Below, piece by piece: positions 22,170 through 32,885 of a stretch of 64,000 nucleotides of DNA. The position numbers were made by a program, and so were the translations under genes. Source of the stretch: Equus caballus (lineage: Eukaryota; Chordata; Mammalia; Perissodactyla; Equidae); assembly GCF_041296265.1 (NCBI RefSeq), contig NC_091695.1:37591001-37655000 (forward strand), read 5' to 3'. The notes under the pieces were generated by a model, which was not told where the DNA came from, searched no databases, and was given only the letters and a program-made list of their open reading frames with translations. Within the stretch, counting starts at the first letter, position 1. Every line of letters begins with the position of its first letter.

Positions 22170-24085
22170 GCCTGGCTCAATAATTGCATGCCCCAGTGGT
22201 ATAGGCTGGGTTCCTCCAGAGCTGACTCTGACACGAGGATTTTAGTGCAAGCAGTCTGTTCAGAGAATGATCCCAGCAGCCCCTCCAGGGAGGTGGGAAA
22301 GTGAGGCAGGCACAGGGAAGAAGCCGAAAGAGGATGCATGAACAACCAGGTGACCTTCGTAGACAACTGGGGCTCAGTCCTCCTAGGGGTCTCAGGGGGA
22401 TCAGAGAGAGGTCCCTCAGCATCCTCCCACATGAGGCCAAGGAGGCTGGGATGGCTGCAGTAGAAAACAGAGGAGTGTAAGGGAAGAAAGTGCCAACAGT
22501 GACCGCCACACCAGACTTCTCTGAAAAATTCAGCAGTCTCCTTTGGGCCCCGCACGCCACCTATAATGACAACGACAACTGAGCTCAGAAGGGAGCAGAG
22601 GGTTCTGGGCCAGCATTCGCTTCATGCCAAGGTTGATCAAGGGTCTCCACCCTTGATTTGAGGGATGTCTGCAAAACGGCTCCCTCTCTCACACCGCCCT
22701 GGCGGGGACCTGAGATCATCTTCCGAAGCATTTTAAGCAAGGCCAGGATTTGACCCAACAGGCATCTAAGAACGATCCCTCCAGCTGAGGGAGGACAGGA
22801 GCTCAGGAAGCAGGGCGCTGAGGGGGCCTGGCGCAGGGCAGCGGGGGTGGGTGGCATGCTGGGTCCTCCAGCAGCCCTGGTAAGGCACACCACGCATGGT
22901 TCTGAGGGATGGGCCACCAGAGTCTCCAGGTGGGGACAGGGAATTTAAGGAGCTGAGGGCTGGAAAGCTGGGCGAGGAGGGGTCTGAGCTGCTCCTGCAG
23001 TGGGGAGCTGCTCTGCTGGGCAGAAGATTGGGACGAAGCTTCAGTGCGGGGTCTTCCTCGGCCCAGGATTGCAAGGCTGCTGAGCCTGCAGACGGAGCCT
23101 CTGAGAAGAGCCAGGGAGGCAGGGACTGATGCATGATTTCAGCACAAGGGTGCGGCTACTTCTGATGACATGGAGGTCCAGTGGAGAAGCCGTGCCATCG
23201 CCTTACCCTGAGGGAGGTGCTTTCAACAGGCTGAAGTCATTAGGATGCATTTTGGATGCTGCGTGGCACCCGCCGAGGAGTGAGGGGCATTAAGGGACTC
23301 TCAATCCACTTTCCCATCCTCCGGGAACCTTTGTCTAGGATTTCCTCCTCACCTCCTCTCTGATTGCAGTCAAGATACCCTGGAGCTCATCTGACACGCA
23401 CTCCTGCACAGTGACTCAGCAGGTCGGGGCTGTGCTCAGCCCTGAGGCCCCTGGATGTCTGCCCTGGCCTTCCTCCTCTGCCCTCTGAGGACCCCTTGAC
23501 AATTTCCCAGGCCTTCCCACACCCCCTCAGCTGGAGAAACAAAGGTTTCTAAAAGAAGCCACTGGGACAGCCAGACAGGGACCTGAGTTCCCTGAGGGCC
23601 GTCCCCAAGAATAACACTGGAGAAGAGCTGGGATATGGTTGGGCAACTTCCAAGATGTTCTTCCTAAGAAAGACGTGCTGCGAGTGACTCAAATCTCCCT
23701 CCTGGGCCTCACGCCAAGGACGGGAGGAGAGAGGTTCACACACTGGGGCAAAGATCGCTGTCTTGGCTGAAAGGAAGGTCAGAGTCAAGCTGGTTCTAGA
23801 ACTTGGGTAAAAGGGGGGACCTGAGAGGGTAGCAGTGAGGCTGAGGGCCCAGGTGTGCCACAGGACAGAGGTGGTGCGTCTTACGGGTACCTCAACTTCA
23901 TGCCTCAGTGCTGAAAATGTTGCCAAGAGCCATAGATTGGATACTGAAGCCCAGGATGGGAGACGAAAAGGCAAGAGCATGCACACTTCTATAATTCAAG
24001 AGATTTCCATCTCCAGGATCAGCCAAGCACAGTCACTCTGGCGGTTAGGAATACTCCGACAGGATCATTTTAGATACACTAAACT
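22170..24085. other. intergenic, nothing recognised
   Basis: About 1.9 kb upstream of CCDC86. I see no exon or repeat I can name. Confidence 0.4.
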
Positions 24086-24089
24086 CGTA

Positions 24090-24205
24090 CAAAATAACCC
24101 ATATTACAAATGAAAAAACTGACGCCCAAAAGGGTGGGACCCCTGCCCAACTGCCCAAGAGCGAGTTAGAAGCAAAGTTTCCATCCAGCCTTGCATACGG
24201 GCTGC
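24090..24205 (-). repeat. MIR-like fragment
   Basis: 'atattacaaatgaaaaaact' and 'agagcgagttagaagcaaag' suggest a degraded reverse MIR just upstream of the CCDC86 promoter. Confidence 0.4.
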
Positions 24206-24315
24206 CTGCATCTTTTTTCCAACCCTCTTCTCTCCCGGAAATGGGTCCAGGAAAGGCAAACACAGAGCTCAATCTAGGACTCGCTCATCAACCAAGTAAA
24301 TGCGCCAAAGCGCTT

Positions 24316-24326
24316 TGCGCATGCGC
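24316..24326 (+). promoter_or_regulatory. NRF1 site, CCDC86 promoter
   Basis: TGCGCATGCGC is the near-perfect palindromic NRF1 motif, about 180 bp upstream of the CCDC86 start codon in a CpG-rich stretch. NRF1 drives many growth and ribosome-related genes. Confidence 0.7.
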
Positions 24327-24378
24327 CTGGTAAGCCCAGCCCCCTCAGGCCGTCAACCCCGCCCCTCCGCCCATCACC

Positions 24379-24389
24379 AACATGGCGGC
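24379..24389 (+). promoter_or_regulatory. YY1 site, CCDC86 promoter
   Basis: AACATGGCGGC is a strong YY1 motif. YY1 often sits at or just after the start of transcription in TATA-less promoters, which suggests that CCDC86 transcription starts close to here, about 120 bp before the start codon. Confidence 0.65.
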
Positions 24390-24506
24390 GCCGGCAACAG
24401 CCCCTCTTGCCCGGCACTGGCGTGGCAGCTCCAGACGTCATAAGACGGCGCCGGCTGTCCCGGAGGCTGCACGTGGACTCCGGTCTGGGCACTTTCAGGC
24501 TGGGCC

Positions 24507-25240
24507 ATGGATACTCCGCTGAGGCGCAGCCGGCGGCTGGAAGGCCTGAGGCCTGAGTCCCCCGAGAGGTCAGCCTCAGTGTTGCGGGCGAAACGGGCCC
24601 TTGTGGAGTTCGACCCGAACCCAGAAGAGACGAGGGAGCCCGGGTCTCCTCGCAGTGCTCTGCCACCCGGCCTGGAGTCCCCCCGGGGTCAGCCGGAGAC
24701 AAGCCCGGGATCGCCCGGTCTACGGCAGGGGACGGATTTAGGGTCCCCTCGAAAGGAGCCAGAGCTGGGCCCAGGGTCCCCCCAGCATCAGCAAGATCCA
24801 GGCCTGGAGTCACCCCGAAGACAGCCGGAGTCGAGTCCAGAACCCCTCCGACTTCAGCCAAAGCCAAGTGGGGGGTCACCCAAGTGCTCCCAGGACCAAG
24901 AAGAAGCGGACTCGGAGTTGGCCCAGAGGAAGGAGAAGCTGGCCCCGGGGTCCCCCCGACATCAGCTGCAGCCGGGCCCAGGATCATCAGAGCCTTACCC
25001 TGGTCAGCCAGCTCTGGGTCCAGAGCCCTCGCCGCCGCTACAGGAGCTGACACCCCGGTCCCCCGGCTCCCCCTGGGGTCGGCACGAACCGAGCAAGCCA
25101 CCTGCGGCCGGGGAGCCGAAGAAGCGAAGAGGTTCTTCACCCCAGGCCCCAGCATCCAAGAAGCTGAAGGAGGAGGTTCCTGTAATCCCGAAGGGAAAGC
25201 CCAAGTCGGGGCGGGTGTGGAAGGACCGCTCCAAGAAGAG
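24507..25240 (+). CDS. CCDC86: CCDC86 exon 1
   Basis: Codes residues 1-244 and two bases of codon 245. The donor is gtgaag at 25241. Reading through would stop one codon later, so the splice is needed. It carries the 66-bp coding repeats at 24669-24866. It is a few residues shorter than human before PKKRRG. Confidence 0.95.
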
Positions 25241-28200
25241 GTGAAGGGGGCCAGCTGGGCAGGGGGGCGTGCAGCTTGGAGACAGCCCCGGGGTTGGAGG
25301 TGGGGGGGTCTCACAGAGACAGGTCATTATCGTAAGAATGTGGTAAAATGCCGTGTGATCCAGGGGGTGTGAGCCCAGGCCCCCAAAGGTGATTTCTGTG
25401 ATGCTTCTCCTCCGGTCCCTGTGGACCTCTCCTTTGGCACCTCCTTTGTGTATTCGCTCAACAAGCATCTACCCTGTCTGCCCACTCCCTAGTGAGAAGC
25501 AGGGATCCCTAGGGATGCAGAAGCAAGTGAAGCAGGCATTACTTGATAAAAAGCCCAGAGGTCCTCAGCCACTATTGTCTGTTAATTTGCGCTTGTGATA
25601 AAAAGTATATCCTGGGCCCTGAGTCTCTAAGACACTGCTAAGCACTTGAGTAAGGATTGGCCGGGGGAAGGGGTTTTCCCACAGAAAGACCAGCATGCCT
25701 TGGAGCTGTGGGTCAGCCCCAGGAGGCCGCAGTGTCAGGATTATCCTGAGTGTACCTATGAGGAAGCCCGGGTGACCAGACCGCCCGAGGGCAGGGGTGA
25801 AAGCAGAGAGCCTGCAGAATTAACACGCCTTCAGAGCTGCAGGCAGGCCTTGTGCACAAGGGTCAAAGGGCCTTTGGATTCCATTTGGAATCTTTGAGGA
25901 AGCAGCTTCAGTGAGTGGTGAGTGAGCCCAGAGACAGTGAAGGCAGCTCCTGCTGCAGGAAGTGGCCCAGCAAAGGGGGATAGGGAGGGAGGCAGTGGAG
26001 CTGGGAAGGCCTGGCTGCGCCCCGCCTTCCCTGCTCATGCCAAATGCCAGCTTCTGCACAGTGCTGCATGGGTGTGCTATCCACCTTTTCTGAAGGGTGG
26101 CATTTATTAAGCACCTCCTGTGCTAAGCACTTCTCGAAACCATGTCATGATTAATCCTCCCACCACTCTTTGGGATGGGAGCGGGTCTTATCCCGATTTA
26201 ACACAGGCAGGTGCTGAGGCCCAGAGAGGGAACCTTGCCCAGGGTCTCACAGGTAGTAAGTGTTAGATTCAGGCCTTGGAACCCAAAAATGTCTTCCTTC
26301 AGTCTCCAGGTAAAACTGATGCCCTGAAACGGCACTGCCTCAACACCTTAGCCACCAGCCGCGTGTGGCTATTTCAGCTTAAATTGATTGAAATTAAAAA
26401 GTTTAGGGGGCCGGCCCGGTGGCTCAGCGCTTAAGTGCGCACCTTCCACTTTGGCAGCCCGGGGTTCACTGGTTGGGATCCCGGGTGCGGACATGGCACC
26501 GCTTGTCAAGCCATGCTGTGGCAGGCATCCCACATATAAAGTAGAGGAAAATAGGCATGGATGTTATCTCAGGGCCAGTCTTCCTCAGCAAAAAGAGGAT
26601 TGGCAGCAGTTAGCTCAGGGCTAATCTTCCTCAAAAAAAGAAATATAAAAGTTTATAATTCACAGGGCCAGCCCGTGGCTCAGTGGTTAAGTTCTCATGT
26701 TCCACTTCTCCGGCCCGGGGTTCACCAGTTTGGATCCTAGGCATGGACCTACACACTGCTTGTCAAGACATGCTGTGGCGGCATTCTACGTAGAGCTAGA
26801 ATGACCTACAACTAGGATATAAAACTGTGTACTGGGGCTTTGGGGAGGGGGAAAACAAAGGAAGATTGGCAACAGATGTTAGCTCAGGGCCAATCTTCCT
26901 CACCAAAAAAAAAAAAAAGGAAAGAAAGAAATTCTTTCTTCAGTCACACCAACCACATTTCAAGCACTCAGCAGCCAGTGTGAGGAATGGCTACCTTATT
27001 GGACAGTGTAGACAGACCACTTCCACCATCACAGAAAGCTCTGTTTGACAGCGCTGCTCTAGAAGGATGCAGCATGTGCCCTGTGGCTCTATGTGTGCCC
27101 AGCTCCCCTCTGCCTTGTCCCTTCTTGGTTGTCATACTCCGGTTTGGGGTAGGGGAAGTGCATGCTGCAGCTCCCTTCTTCTGTGCTTGGAAGACCAGAT
27201 CTTCAGCAGCAGGCCCTGGGGGATGGGGAGAAGGAGTGGTGGCGGGTGTGCTGGGATCAAAGGCAGACACAGTCGGGGAGGCAGACCAGCAGAACCAGGC
27301 CAAAAAGGGACGGGCCTGGGGGGTTGTGTGCCAGGCTATGTGTACCAGACTCCTGTGGGGCAAGAAGGAGGGAGGACAGCCCAGAAGACCCTTCTCCATG
27401 GATGTGAGGGGCTCTGCCTGCACACACAGGCTTCAGAGGCTGGGGTGGGACCGGCTGACCTACTGTGACAGTTTGGGGCACCATATAATGGACGTGGATG
27501 AACAGGAGCTCTTTTGGAAGTCGGGTAATTGGTGGGGGAGGTGGAGAGGCCACTCTGAGGGGATCTGCTAAGGAGAAAAGGCCGGTGGGACACCCACGCA
27601 GGCTTCAGATCACTCCAGGAGAAAGACCTTACAGAAAAGGGGAGAGCATGGTTGCATGAGCCCCCACGTTCTCTTCCGCATCTTCGCCAGTTCTCAACAT
27701 TTTCCTGCACTGGCCCCGTCTTAGCCTCTGAGTTTTTGTCTTTCTTTTTTTTCCTGGAACATTTTACAGCACATCCTAGATAGATCATTCTACCCATAAA
27801 TCCTTGCAGGATGCATTCTTACAGAGAGTCTTGTCTCTCCTAGGACTGTCATGTCACTGTCACTCATAGGAAAAATCTAGCCTTTCCTGACTTCCCCAAA
27901 TGCCCACCTCATTTTCACACCCTCCCCTGCCGGGGAGAGAGATTCTGGATCATTACCAAGAACTGTGAGCATCCTCGCTGTCCTGAAATGGAACGGAACG
28001 CCCCATCTCCAGAGGCGTTCACACCCAGGCAACCGCCCTTGGCAGAGCAGCAGAACTATAACAGAGGCCGTGTGGCCTGCACTGTGTGGTCACAGACAGG
28101 GATTCGCATCCTGGCTGCTGTTCACAAGGTGACCTTGAGCAATTATTTAACCTCTCTGAGCCCTGGTTTGCTCCTCTATGGAACGGAGAGAACAAGAGTC

Positions 28201-30705
28201 CCCAGCTCAGAGGCACGTAACCAGGGCTTAAGCAGTGGGAGCCGGCATGATCGGAGCCCTTGCTGCCGCGAGTTTCTGCAGACCTGGAGGGTCGACTGCC
28301 CAGCAGGCAGGCAGGCGGGGAGGTGATTCTGCCTGGCTTCTGGGGAAGAAGGCCCGGAGCTGGAGCTGAGAGGAGAGGGGGCGTGGGCACATCCCACGGA
28401 CTCTGCGAGCGCCCGCTTTCCCCATCCAGGTTTTCCCAGATGGTTCAGGACAAGCCCCTGCGCACATCCTGGCAGCGGAAGATGAAGGAGCGGCAGGAGA
28501 GGAAGCTGGCCAGGGAGTTTGCCCGGCACCTGGACGAGGAGAAGGAGAGGCGCCGGCAGGTGAGCGGCCGGCCAGCCAGGCCGAGGCAGGAGGGGAGGGG
28601 ACGCTCACGCACGTGCCCAGGGGCAGGCTGGCTTGGCCGAGAGCCATCCTTGAGCCTAAGGGCCCTGACGAGGCAGGGAGCCTGGGCAGAAGCAGAAGTG
28701 CGGTCTGGACCACAGGGTGGGGAAGCCCAGTGCAACATCCAGCTGAGCCTGGGTCTCTGTGAGAGGCTCAAGGATGGGGAGGAGGCCCAGGAAGAAACCC
28801 CCATGCCTCTCACTGGTGGCAGGAGCACTCAGTGAGATGGGGTCGGGGGTCCTTCCCTGGGACCTGCACAGATGGGAAAGGCCCATCCCGGTATTGCTGC
28901 CATCCTTCTCCAAGGAGCGGCTCCCATACGTCAGCCAAGTGGACGGCCCACATTTTCCTCTGGTTCTCTCCCTGCCGCTCAGCCCAGGGCCACAAAGGTC
29001 CCACTAGAGGTTCACAGCCAACCTCTTCAGACTCCAGGAAGCCCCCGCGGGCAGCACGCGGAGACAGCGAGGTGGCACCGTTGGTCAGTGACCGCACCAC
29101 CAGGACCAGGGTTATCCGCGGGATGTCACTTGCCTAGTGATCCCAGGGGCACTTGCCCCCACCTGTGGTCCCAGCCTGGCCCCAGACGGGAGGAGGCAGG
29201 GCCGGCCACTTGGTCACCTGTCCCCTGCTTTGAGTTGCCCCAACTCAGCATGTGGCTGAGGTGTGACTGCCGCTGTGAGCTGACGCCTTATCTCACTTCC
29301 TTTGTGGCCCTGGTCCCCTCTTGAGCAAGAGAAAGCCTTCTTGTCACCTCCCCCCCTCAGAGGTACCGCTGCCCAGCCACCCGCCCAGACCTTCCCCCGA
29401 CTCTAGGAGCTTCAGTCTCACTTCTCCTTTCTCCCCGGGGCCCAGGCCACCCCTGCTCCCCCGAGTTGCCAAAGCCAAGAGAGGCCCCTGACCATGCAGC
29501 AGCCTCGGAGCCGACATCCCCGCCCCGGCCCCCCGAGGGACAGCAGTCAGCATAGCCAGACAGTGCTGGGCTCCCCGCTCCCGAGACGAACTCCACCTAG
29601 ACTCACCTTCTAAGGGGTCCCGGTGGGCCGGGCACTGTTCCAAGCCCTGACCCTCTATTCCTGCGTTTCTTCCTCAAAACAACCCCACGTGATCATCTTT
29701 ACTTTGAAGATGGGGAGCTGAGGCCCAGAGAGGGTAAACAACTTGGCCAAGGTCCCCAGTTTAGGAAGTAGCGGAGTCAGGATGTGAACTGGTGCCAGAT
29801 GGCTCTGGGGTCTCTTCTCTGCAGCCCCCACCCTTCCCGGCCCTGCGCCTGGGCGGGCCTCAGGAGACAGCCCTCACCCCGGCCTGGCCCTCTCGGGGCA
29901 CATGGGCTCAGGGAGAGAGGGAGACTCCGAGAGGGCTGCTGAGAGGGTGGGAATGAGGAAACCAGCCCACCCCGTCTCCCCTGGCAGTTGATGAAGGGGG
30001 TGTGCAAGGGGCTACCGTCTGTATGTGCCTGAGTTTCCAGGGGGGGAGCCCCCATGTCTTAGCCCACCAGCCCTCCCATAAGCCCCTGTTGCCAGCTGTC
30101 TGACTGGGTGCCCACCGTCTCAGGTGAAGTCAGAAACTGCCCCTACGGTGGGCCTCTGGTTCCGTGGGCACAGGGATTGCTCCTTGCTGGCCCTGCGTCC
30201 ACACACCACCAGGAACAACCCAGAGCTGGATGAGAGGGCCTTTCCCCCCACCCCGGGAATTATGCCAGCTCTCTCTCCTCTGGGGCCTGAGAGACCAGGG
30301 CCGCCTCGACTCCCAGACTCCAATCCTCTTCCCCTGTGTGTTCCAGGAGAAGAAACAGCGCCGTGCCGAGAACCTGAAACGCCGCCTGGAGAATGAGCGG
30401 AAGGCAGAGGTGGTCCAAGTGGTGAGTGTCGCCCTGCTCGGGGGTCTGAGCCCCGGCCAGGCTGGGCGTTGCGTCTGAGATGCCTCAGCACCCCCGCCTC
30501 CCGGCCCCCACTCTCGTGCTGCCATCCCTGGGGCACCGGGCGGAGACTCTAGCCACACTAATGCCTTCTCCTCCCACCACCCCAGATCCGGAACCCCGCC
30601 AAGCTCAAGCGGGCGAAGAAGAAGCAGCTGCGCTCCATCGAGAAGCGGGACACCCTGGCCTTGCTGCAGAAGCAGCCGCCACAGCGGCCAGCAGCCAAGG
30701 TCTGA
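24507..30705 (+). CDS. CCDC86: coiled-coil domain-containing protein 86 (cyclon), four exons
   Basis: Encodes a 352-aa nucleolar protein (human about 360 aa). The family is related at its C-terminus to yeast Cgr1, a ribosome-biogenesis factor, and human CCDC86 joins the perichromosomal layer at mitosis. Join: 24507-25240, 28430-28559, 30347-30421, 30586-30705; every donor is GT, every acceptor AG, and the phases fit. Residues 1-240 are disordered and rich in Ser, Pro, Glu and Gln, with three 22-residue repeats at 55-120. Residues about 245-345 are the charged coiled coil: [20 protein letters not shown], then EEKERRRQ and later [20 protein letters not shown]. Basic runs (PKKRRG, KDRSKKR) suit nuclear and nucleolar entry. 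The first ATG in the CpG-rich exon matches the human start [10 protein letters not shown]. The gene points at PTGDR2, tail to tail. Identification is confident; sequence alone does not prove expression. Confidence 0.97.
25250..26095. other. CCDC86 intron 1, left part
   Basis: Intronic; nothing recognised. Confidence 0.5.
26100..26290 (-). repeat. MIR SINE in CCDC86 intron 1
   Basis: 'ggcatttattaagcacctcc', 'atgattaatcctcccaccac' and 'gctgaggcccagagagggaa' give a near-complete reverse MIR. Confidence 0.8.
26406..26646 (+). mobile_element. ERE2-type SINE
   Basis: Head gggggccggcccggtggctc and body 'ccacatataaagtagaggaa'. aaaagttta at 26397-26405 and 26647-26655 is the target duplication. Inserted in the hAT element in CCDC86 intron 1. 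Confidence 0.93.
26664..26918 (+). mobile_element. ERE1-type SINE
   Basis: Long form with 'gaatgacctacaactaggat' and 'ggggctttggggagggggaa' plus the ERE tail and an A-run. It lies 18 bases after the previous SINE, same orientation but a different subfamily. Confidence 0.92.
27070..28055. other. CCDC86 intron 1, right part
   Basis: Intronic; no further exon or clear repeat. Confidence 0.45.
28060..28220 (+). repeat. MIR SINE in CCDC86 intron 1
   Basis: 'gggattcgcatcctggctgc', 'gaccttgagcaattatttaa' and 'cctctctgagccctggtttg' are forward MIR. Confidence 0.75.
28430..28559 (+). CDS. CCDC86: CCDC86 exon 2
   Basis: Residues 245-288: [20 protein letters not shown] then [20 protein letters not shown] and RRQ. 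Acceptor ctttccccatccag; donor gtgagc at 28560. Start of the Cgr1-like coiled coil, almost identical to human. Confidence 0.96.
28560..29685. other. CCDC86 intron 2, left part
   Basis: GC-rich intron without recognised features. Confidence 0.45.
29690..29800 (-). repeat. MIR fragment in CCDC86 intron 2
   Basis: 'ggggagctgaggcccagaga' and 'acttggccaaggtccccagt' are reverse MIR. Confidence 0.65.
30347..30421 (+). CDS. CCDC86: CCDC86 exon 3
   Basis: 25 codons, residues 289-313: [20 protein letters not shown] then EVVQV. Acceptor gtgtgttccag, donor gtgagt at 30422. Phase 0 at both ends, so skipping it would keep the frame. Confidence 0.96.
30586..30705 (+). CDS. CCDC86: CCDC86 exon 4, terminal
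   Basis: Residues 314-352 and [23 protein letters not shown] then [19 protein letters not shown]. Human ends with AAKI. Acceptor cccaccaccccag. Confidence 0.96.
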   Translation: MRNPAKLKRAKKKQLRSIEKRDTLALLQKQPPQRPAAKV

Positions 30706-31183
30706 GCCAGGATAGCCCGAGCCTTCTGTGGCCAGCCACCATGTCAGACACAGCACCGCTGCTGGACCCGGCACTCCAGCTCTGTGGCTGCAAATCAGGG
30801 ACCCCACCTGAGATGGGCTCCGAGCCTTTGAGGCTGTTGGGCAGGTGGGACAGAGGCCCAGAGGGAGCCTGCGACCTGGCAGAGACTGGGGGAGGGAAGA
30901 GGTTCAGCCCCCCTCCCCTGTTCCCCTCCTTCTCCAAGTGCCTTCAAACCAAGGAGAGTAGATTCTTCTGGTTCCTCGGGGAGCTGAGGGCTGAAGGGTG
31001 ACTCCCCAAAATGTGTTATGTTCTGTCTCAAGATCCTCGGTCCAGCCCAGGCCAGGAGGCCAGCAGTCAGGAACCCAGCTCCCCCACACCTTTCCAAAGG
31101 CTGTTTTGGGTTCCTCTGCACCCCACTGACCCCGTCACCAAGTAGACTGACTCCAGCTTCGCCCCACTTTTCACCACTGAAAC

Positions 31184-31189
31184 ATTAAA
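31184..31189 (+). terminator. CCDC86 polyadenylation signal
   Basis: ATTAAA, 479 bases after the stop codon, followed by a GT-rich stretch. This is the best candidate in the 3' region. An AATAAA at 31402-31407 lies in an L2 relic and is less likely. Confidence 0.5.
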
Positions 31190-31284
31190 ATGGGGAGGTT
31201 GCAGGGAGCAGAGTTTCTCTAGCGCCCTCTTTGCTGTACCACACTCTGCAGAAACGCCAAAGGTCTGATTGACTCACGCCCTCC

Positions 31285-31475
31285 AGTCTACAACAAAAAT
31301 AGTTATTGAATGCCTGCTGTGGACAGGCGCAACTTTAGGTACCAGGGGATCGGACAGAAGTCCCTGCCCTCCAGGAGATTTCCTTCTGATGGAGAAAATA
31401 GAATAAACAAGTAAAATACATTGTGCGTCAGATGGCGAAATGCACTCTGAGTAAAGCAGGGGAGGGGCGGGAGGG
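31285..31475 (-). mobile_element. L2 3'-end fragment
   Basis: 'aaaatagttattgaatgcct', 'agaagtccctgccctccagg' and 'gaaaatagaataaacaagta' are the complement of the L2 3' end. It lies between the two convergent genes. Confidence 0.7.
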
Positions 31476-31524
31476 AGCATGGGCGAGGTGTGACGTCGGG
31501 ATGTCTGTGCTGTCAGCTGTACGT

Positions 31525-31800
31525 CTGCTGTTCAGTTTTCTGAACACTTGCTGTGGGCCGGGCCCTGCCTGGCACTGGGAGTAAACAGTAAGCTGGCCAA
31601 CACAGCCTGGGGGTGGCCCAAGGAGCACTGGACCAAGATCCCAAGAGAGTTTCTTCCCTGGCTCTTCCACTACCGTTTCATCCACCACTCATTTACTGGC
31701 TCCAACTGCACCAGGCCCTGGGATGCAGAGCTGAAGACAGCAGTCTGAGAGGAAACAGACAAGGTGCAGTGGAAGTGCTGTGACACGTACAGGTTACCCC
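31525..31800 (-). mobile_element. L2-like fragments
   Basis: 'ctgaacacttgctgtgggcc' and 'catttactggctccaactgc' with 'gatgcagagctgaagacagc' look like one or two further reverse L2 3' ends. Confidence 0.5.
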
Positions 31801-32214
31801 CAACATCTACAAGTGGGGAGTCATAGCTCAGCCCCTGTGTGGTGGGGAGGGGGGTGCTGCACAGATCTGGGAATTACCAGCGTTGCCCAGAGGGCATCCT
31901 ATGGAACTCCAGCCCCACACAGGTGGCAGGTTAGCTGGGAAATGTCATGTGCTGTCATCTTGGGGACTGCCATGCCCGTTCAAATACTCAAGACAGAAGA
32001 CGTTCAGTAAAGATGCCCATTGTGCTTCGATTAGCCAAGCTTTCCCAAACATTTGACCATAGCACCTCTTCCTTTTTCCACCTTATAAAGACTTTGGGCA
32101 CTGCCAGCTCAGAAGAGTAGAGATGGGGCCTCCAAGGCAGCTACTATCTTAAGTACCTTGGGTATGTTGGGTGTTCTTTCACTTACTAAATAATAGTTGA
32201 ACTTGTAATGCTTG

Positions 32215-32385
32215 GAAGTTAGCACACAGACCCTGTCAGTCACCAGCCGTTCATGAAACCTTGGGCAAGTTACTTACTCCCTGTGCCTCAATTTGCTCAA
32301 TGGTATAAACTGGGGCTAACAGAACCCACCCCTCAAGATTGTGGGATAAAGCAGTCTGCTCCATAAACGTCGGCTGAGTGAGCGA
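32215..32385 (+). repeat. MIR SINE
   Basis: 'accttgggcaagttacttac', 'ctgtgcctcaatttgctcaa' and 'gattgtgggataaagcagtc' are forward MIR. Confidence 0.75.
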
Positions 32386-32434
32386 AGTGAAGAGATTAGA
32401 CCGAATAGTGTGTCCCAAACCTTTCCTCTCTCAC

Positions 32435-32440
32435 TTTATT
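32435..32440 (-). terminator. candidate PTGDR2 polyadenylation signal
   Basis: AATAAA on the minus strand (tttatt on plus), about 515 bases after the PTGDR2 stop codon. From memory, human PTGDR2 has a longer 3' UTR that reaches the CCDC86 end, so a more distal site is also possible. Confidence 0.4.
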
Positions 32441-32479
32441 CCAAAAATACATCACTGGTTTAATGTAAAAATACTCCCT

Positions 32480-32493
32480 CCCCCCCCCCCCCC
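32480..32493 (+). repeat. 14-base poly-C run
   Basis: A homopolymer of 14 C, preceded by ctccct. It lies in the PTGDR2 3' region as read from the minus strand, where it is poly-G. Its length may be polymorphic or mis-sequenced. Confidence 0.8.
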
Positions 32494-32589
32494 ATCATCT
32501 GGTAAAATTGAGCTCCAGGGAGATGCGTCCTGTGTACCTCGGGGCGCCCACTACACCAGTTTGAGAATCTTAAGATTTTAACGCTGTGT

Positions 32590-32755
32590 CACTCCAAGTG
32601 TGACACAGGGCCAGCAGCACTGACCTCGCCTCCTGGGATCTTGTTAGAAACGCAGAGTCTCAGCGCCCCCAGTCCCAGCCTGCTGAATCAGGCCGCACTT
32701 TAACAGGATTCCTAGGATTCCAGGACTCACGCACAAAGGTTTGACAAGCACTGCT
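32590..32755 (-). mobile_element. MER5A hAT transposon
   Basis: 'gggatcttgttagaaacgca', 'gagtctcagcgcccccagtc' and 'gctgaatcaggccgcacttt' are MER5A, reverse orientation. Confidence 0.7.
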
Positions 32756-32759
32756 CTGA

Positions 32760-32885
32760 CTCCCTGATTCTGAAAAGGATTCGCGGAATCGCGCGGGGCT
32801 GCTTTAAAATGCAGAATCCCGGGTCCTGACCTTGGAGGGTGGAGCCGGGATATCTACATTTTAATGATGCCTCCCTTGGGATGCT
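32760..32885. mobile_element. second MER5-like fragment
   Basis: 'gctttaaaatgcagaatccc' and 'gggatatctacattttaatg' match the MER5A body. It lies head to tail with or overlaps the previous copy, next to the PTGDR2 stop codon. Confidence 0.55.

Larger units (their letters stand above)
24290..25250. other. CpG-rich island over CCDC86 promoter and exon 1
   Basis: GC-rich with frequent CpG (gcgcatgcgc, ggcggcgccgg, gacggcgccgg), unlike the flanking intergenic DNA. Typical of a housekeeping promoter. Confidence 0.7.
26320..27065. mobile_element. hAT-Charlie element (MER3/MER58-like) split by two SINEs
   Basis: The left arm has 'ccagccgcgtgtggctattt'; the right arm has 'accacatttcaagcactcag' and 'ctaccttattggacagtgta', ending near ttgacagcgctgctct. 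This is the well-known non-autonomous hAT with 'ccacatgtggctatt' arms. Two ERE SINEs lie one after the other between the arms. Confidence 0.65.

Noticed and set aside
1-24000. Possible MS4A family exon to the left of CCDC86
   Set aside because: In human, MS4A10 lies about 40 kb away. I looked for MS4A-like four-helix membrane exons and found none.
24274-25314. 346-codon minus-strand open frame across CCDC86 exon 1
   Set aside because: It is the antisense shadow of a GC-rich, Pro/Ser-coding exon. It has no splice, promoter or family support, and it runs into the promoter CpG island.
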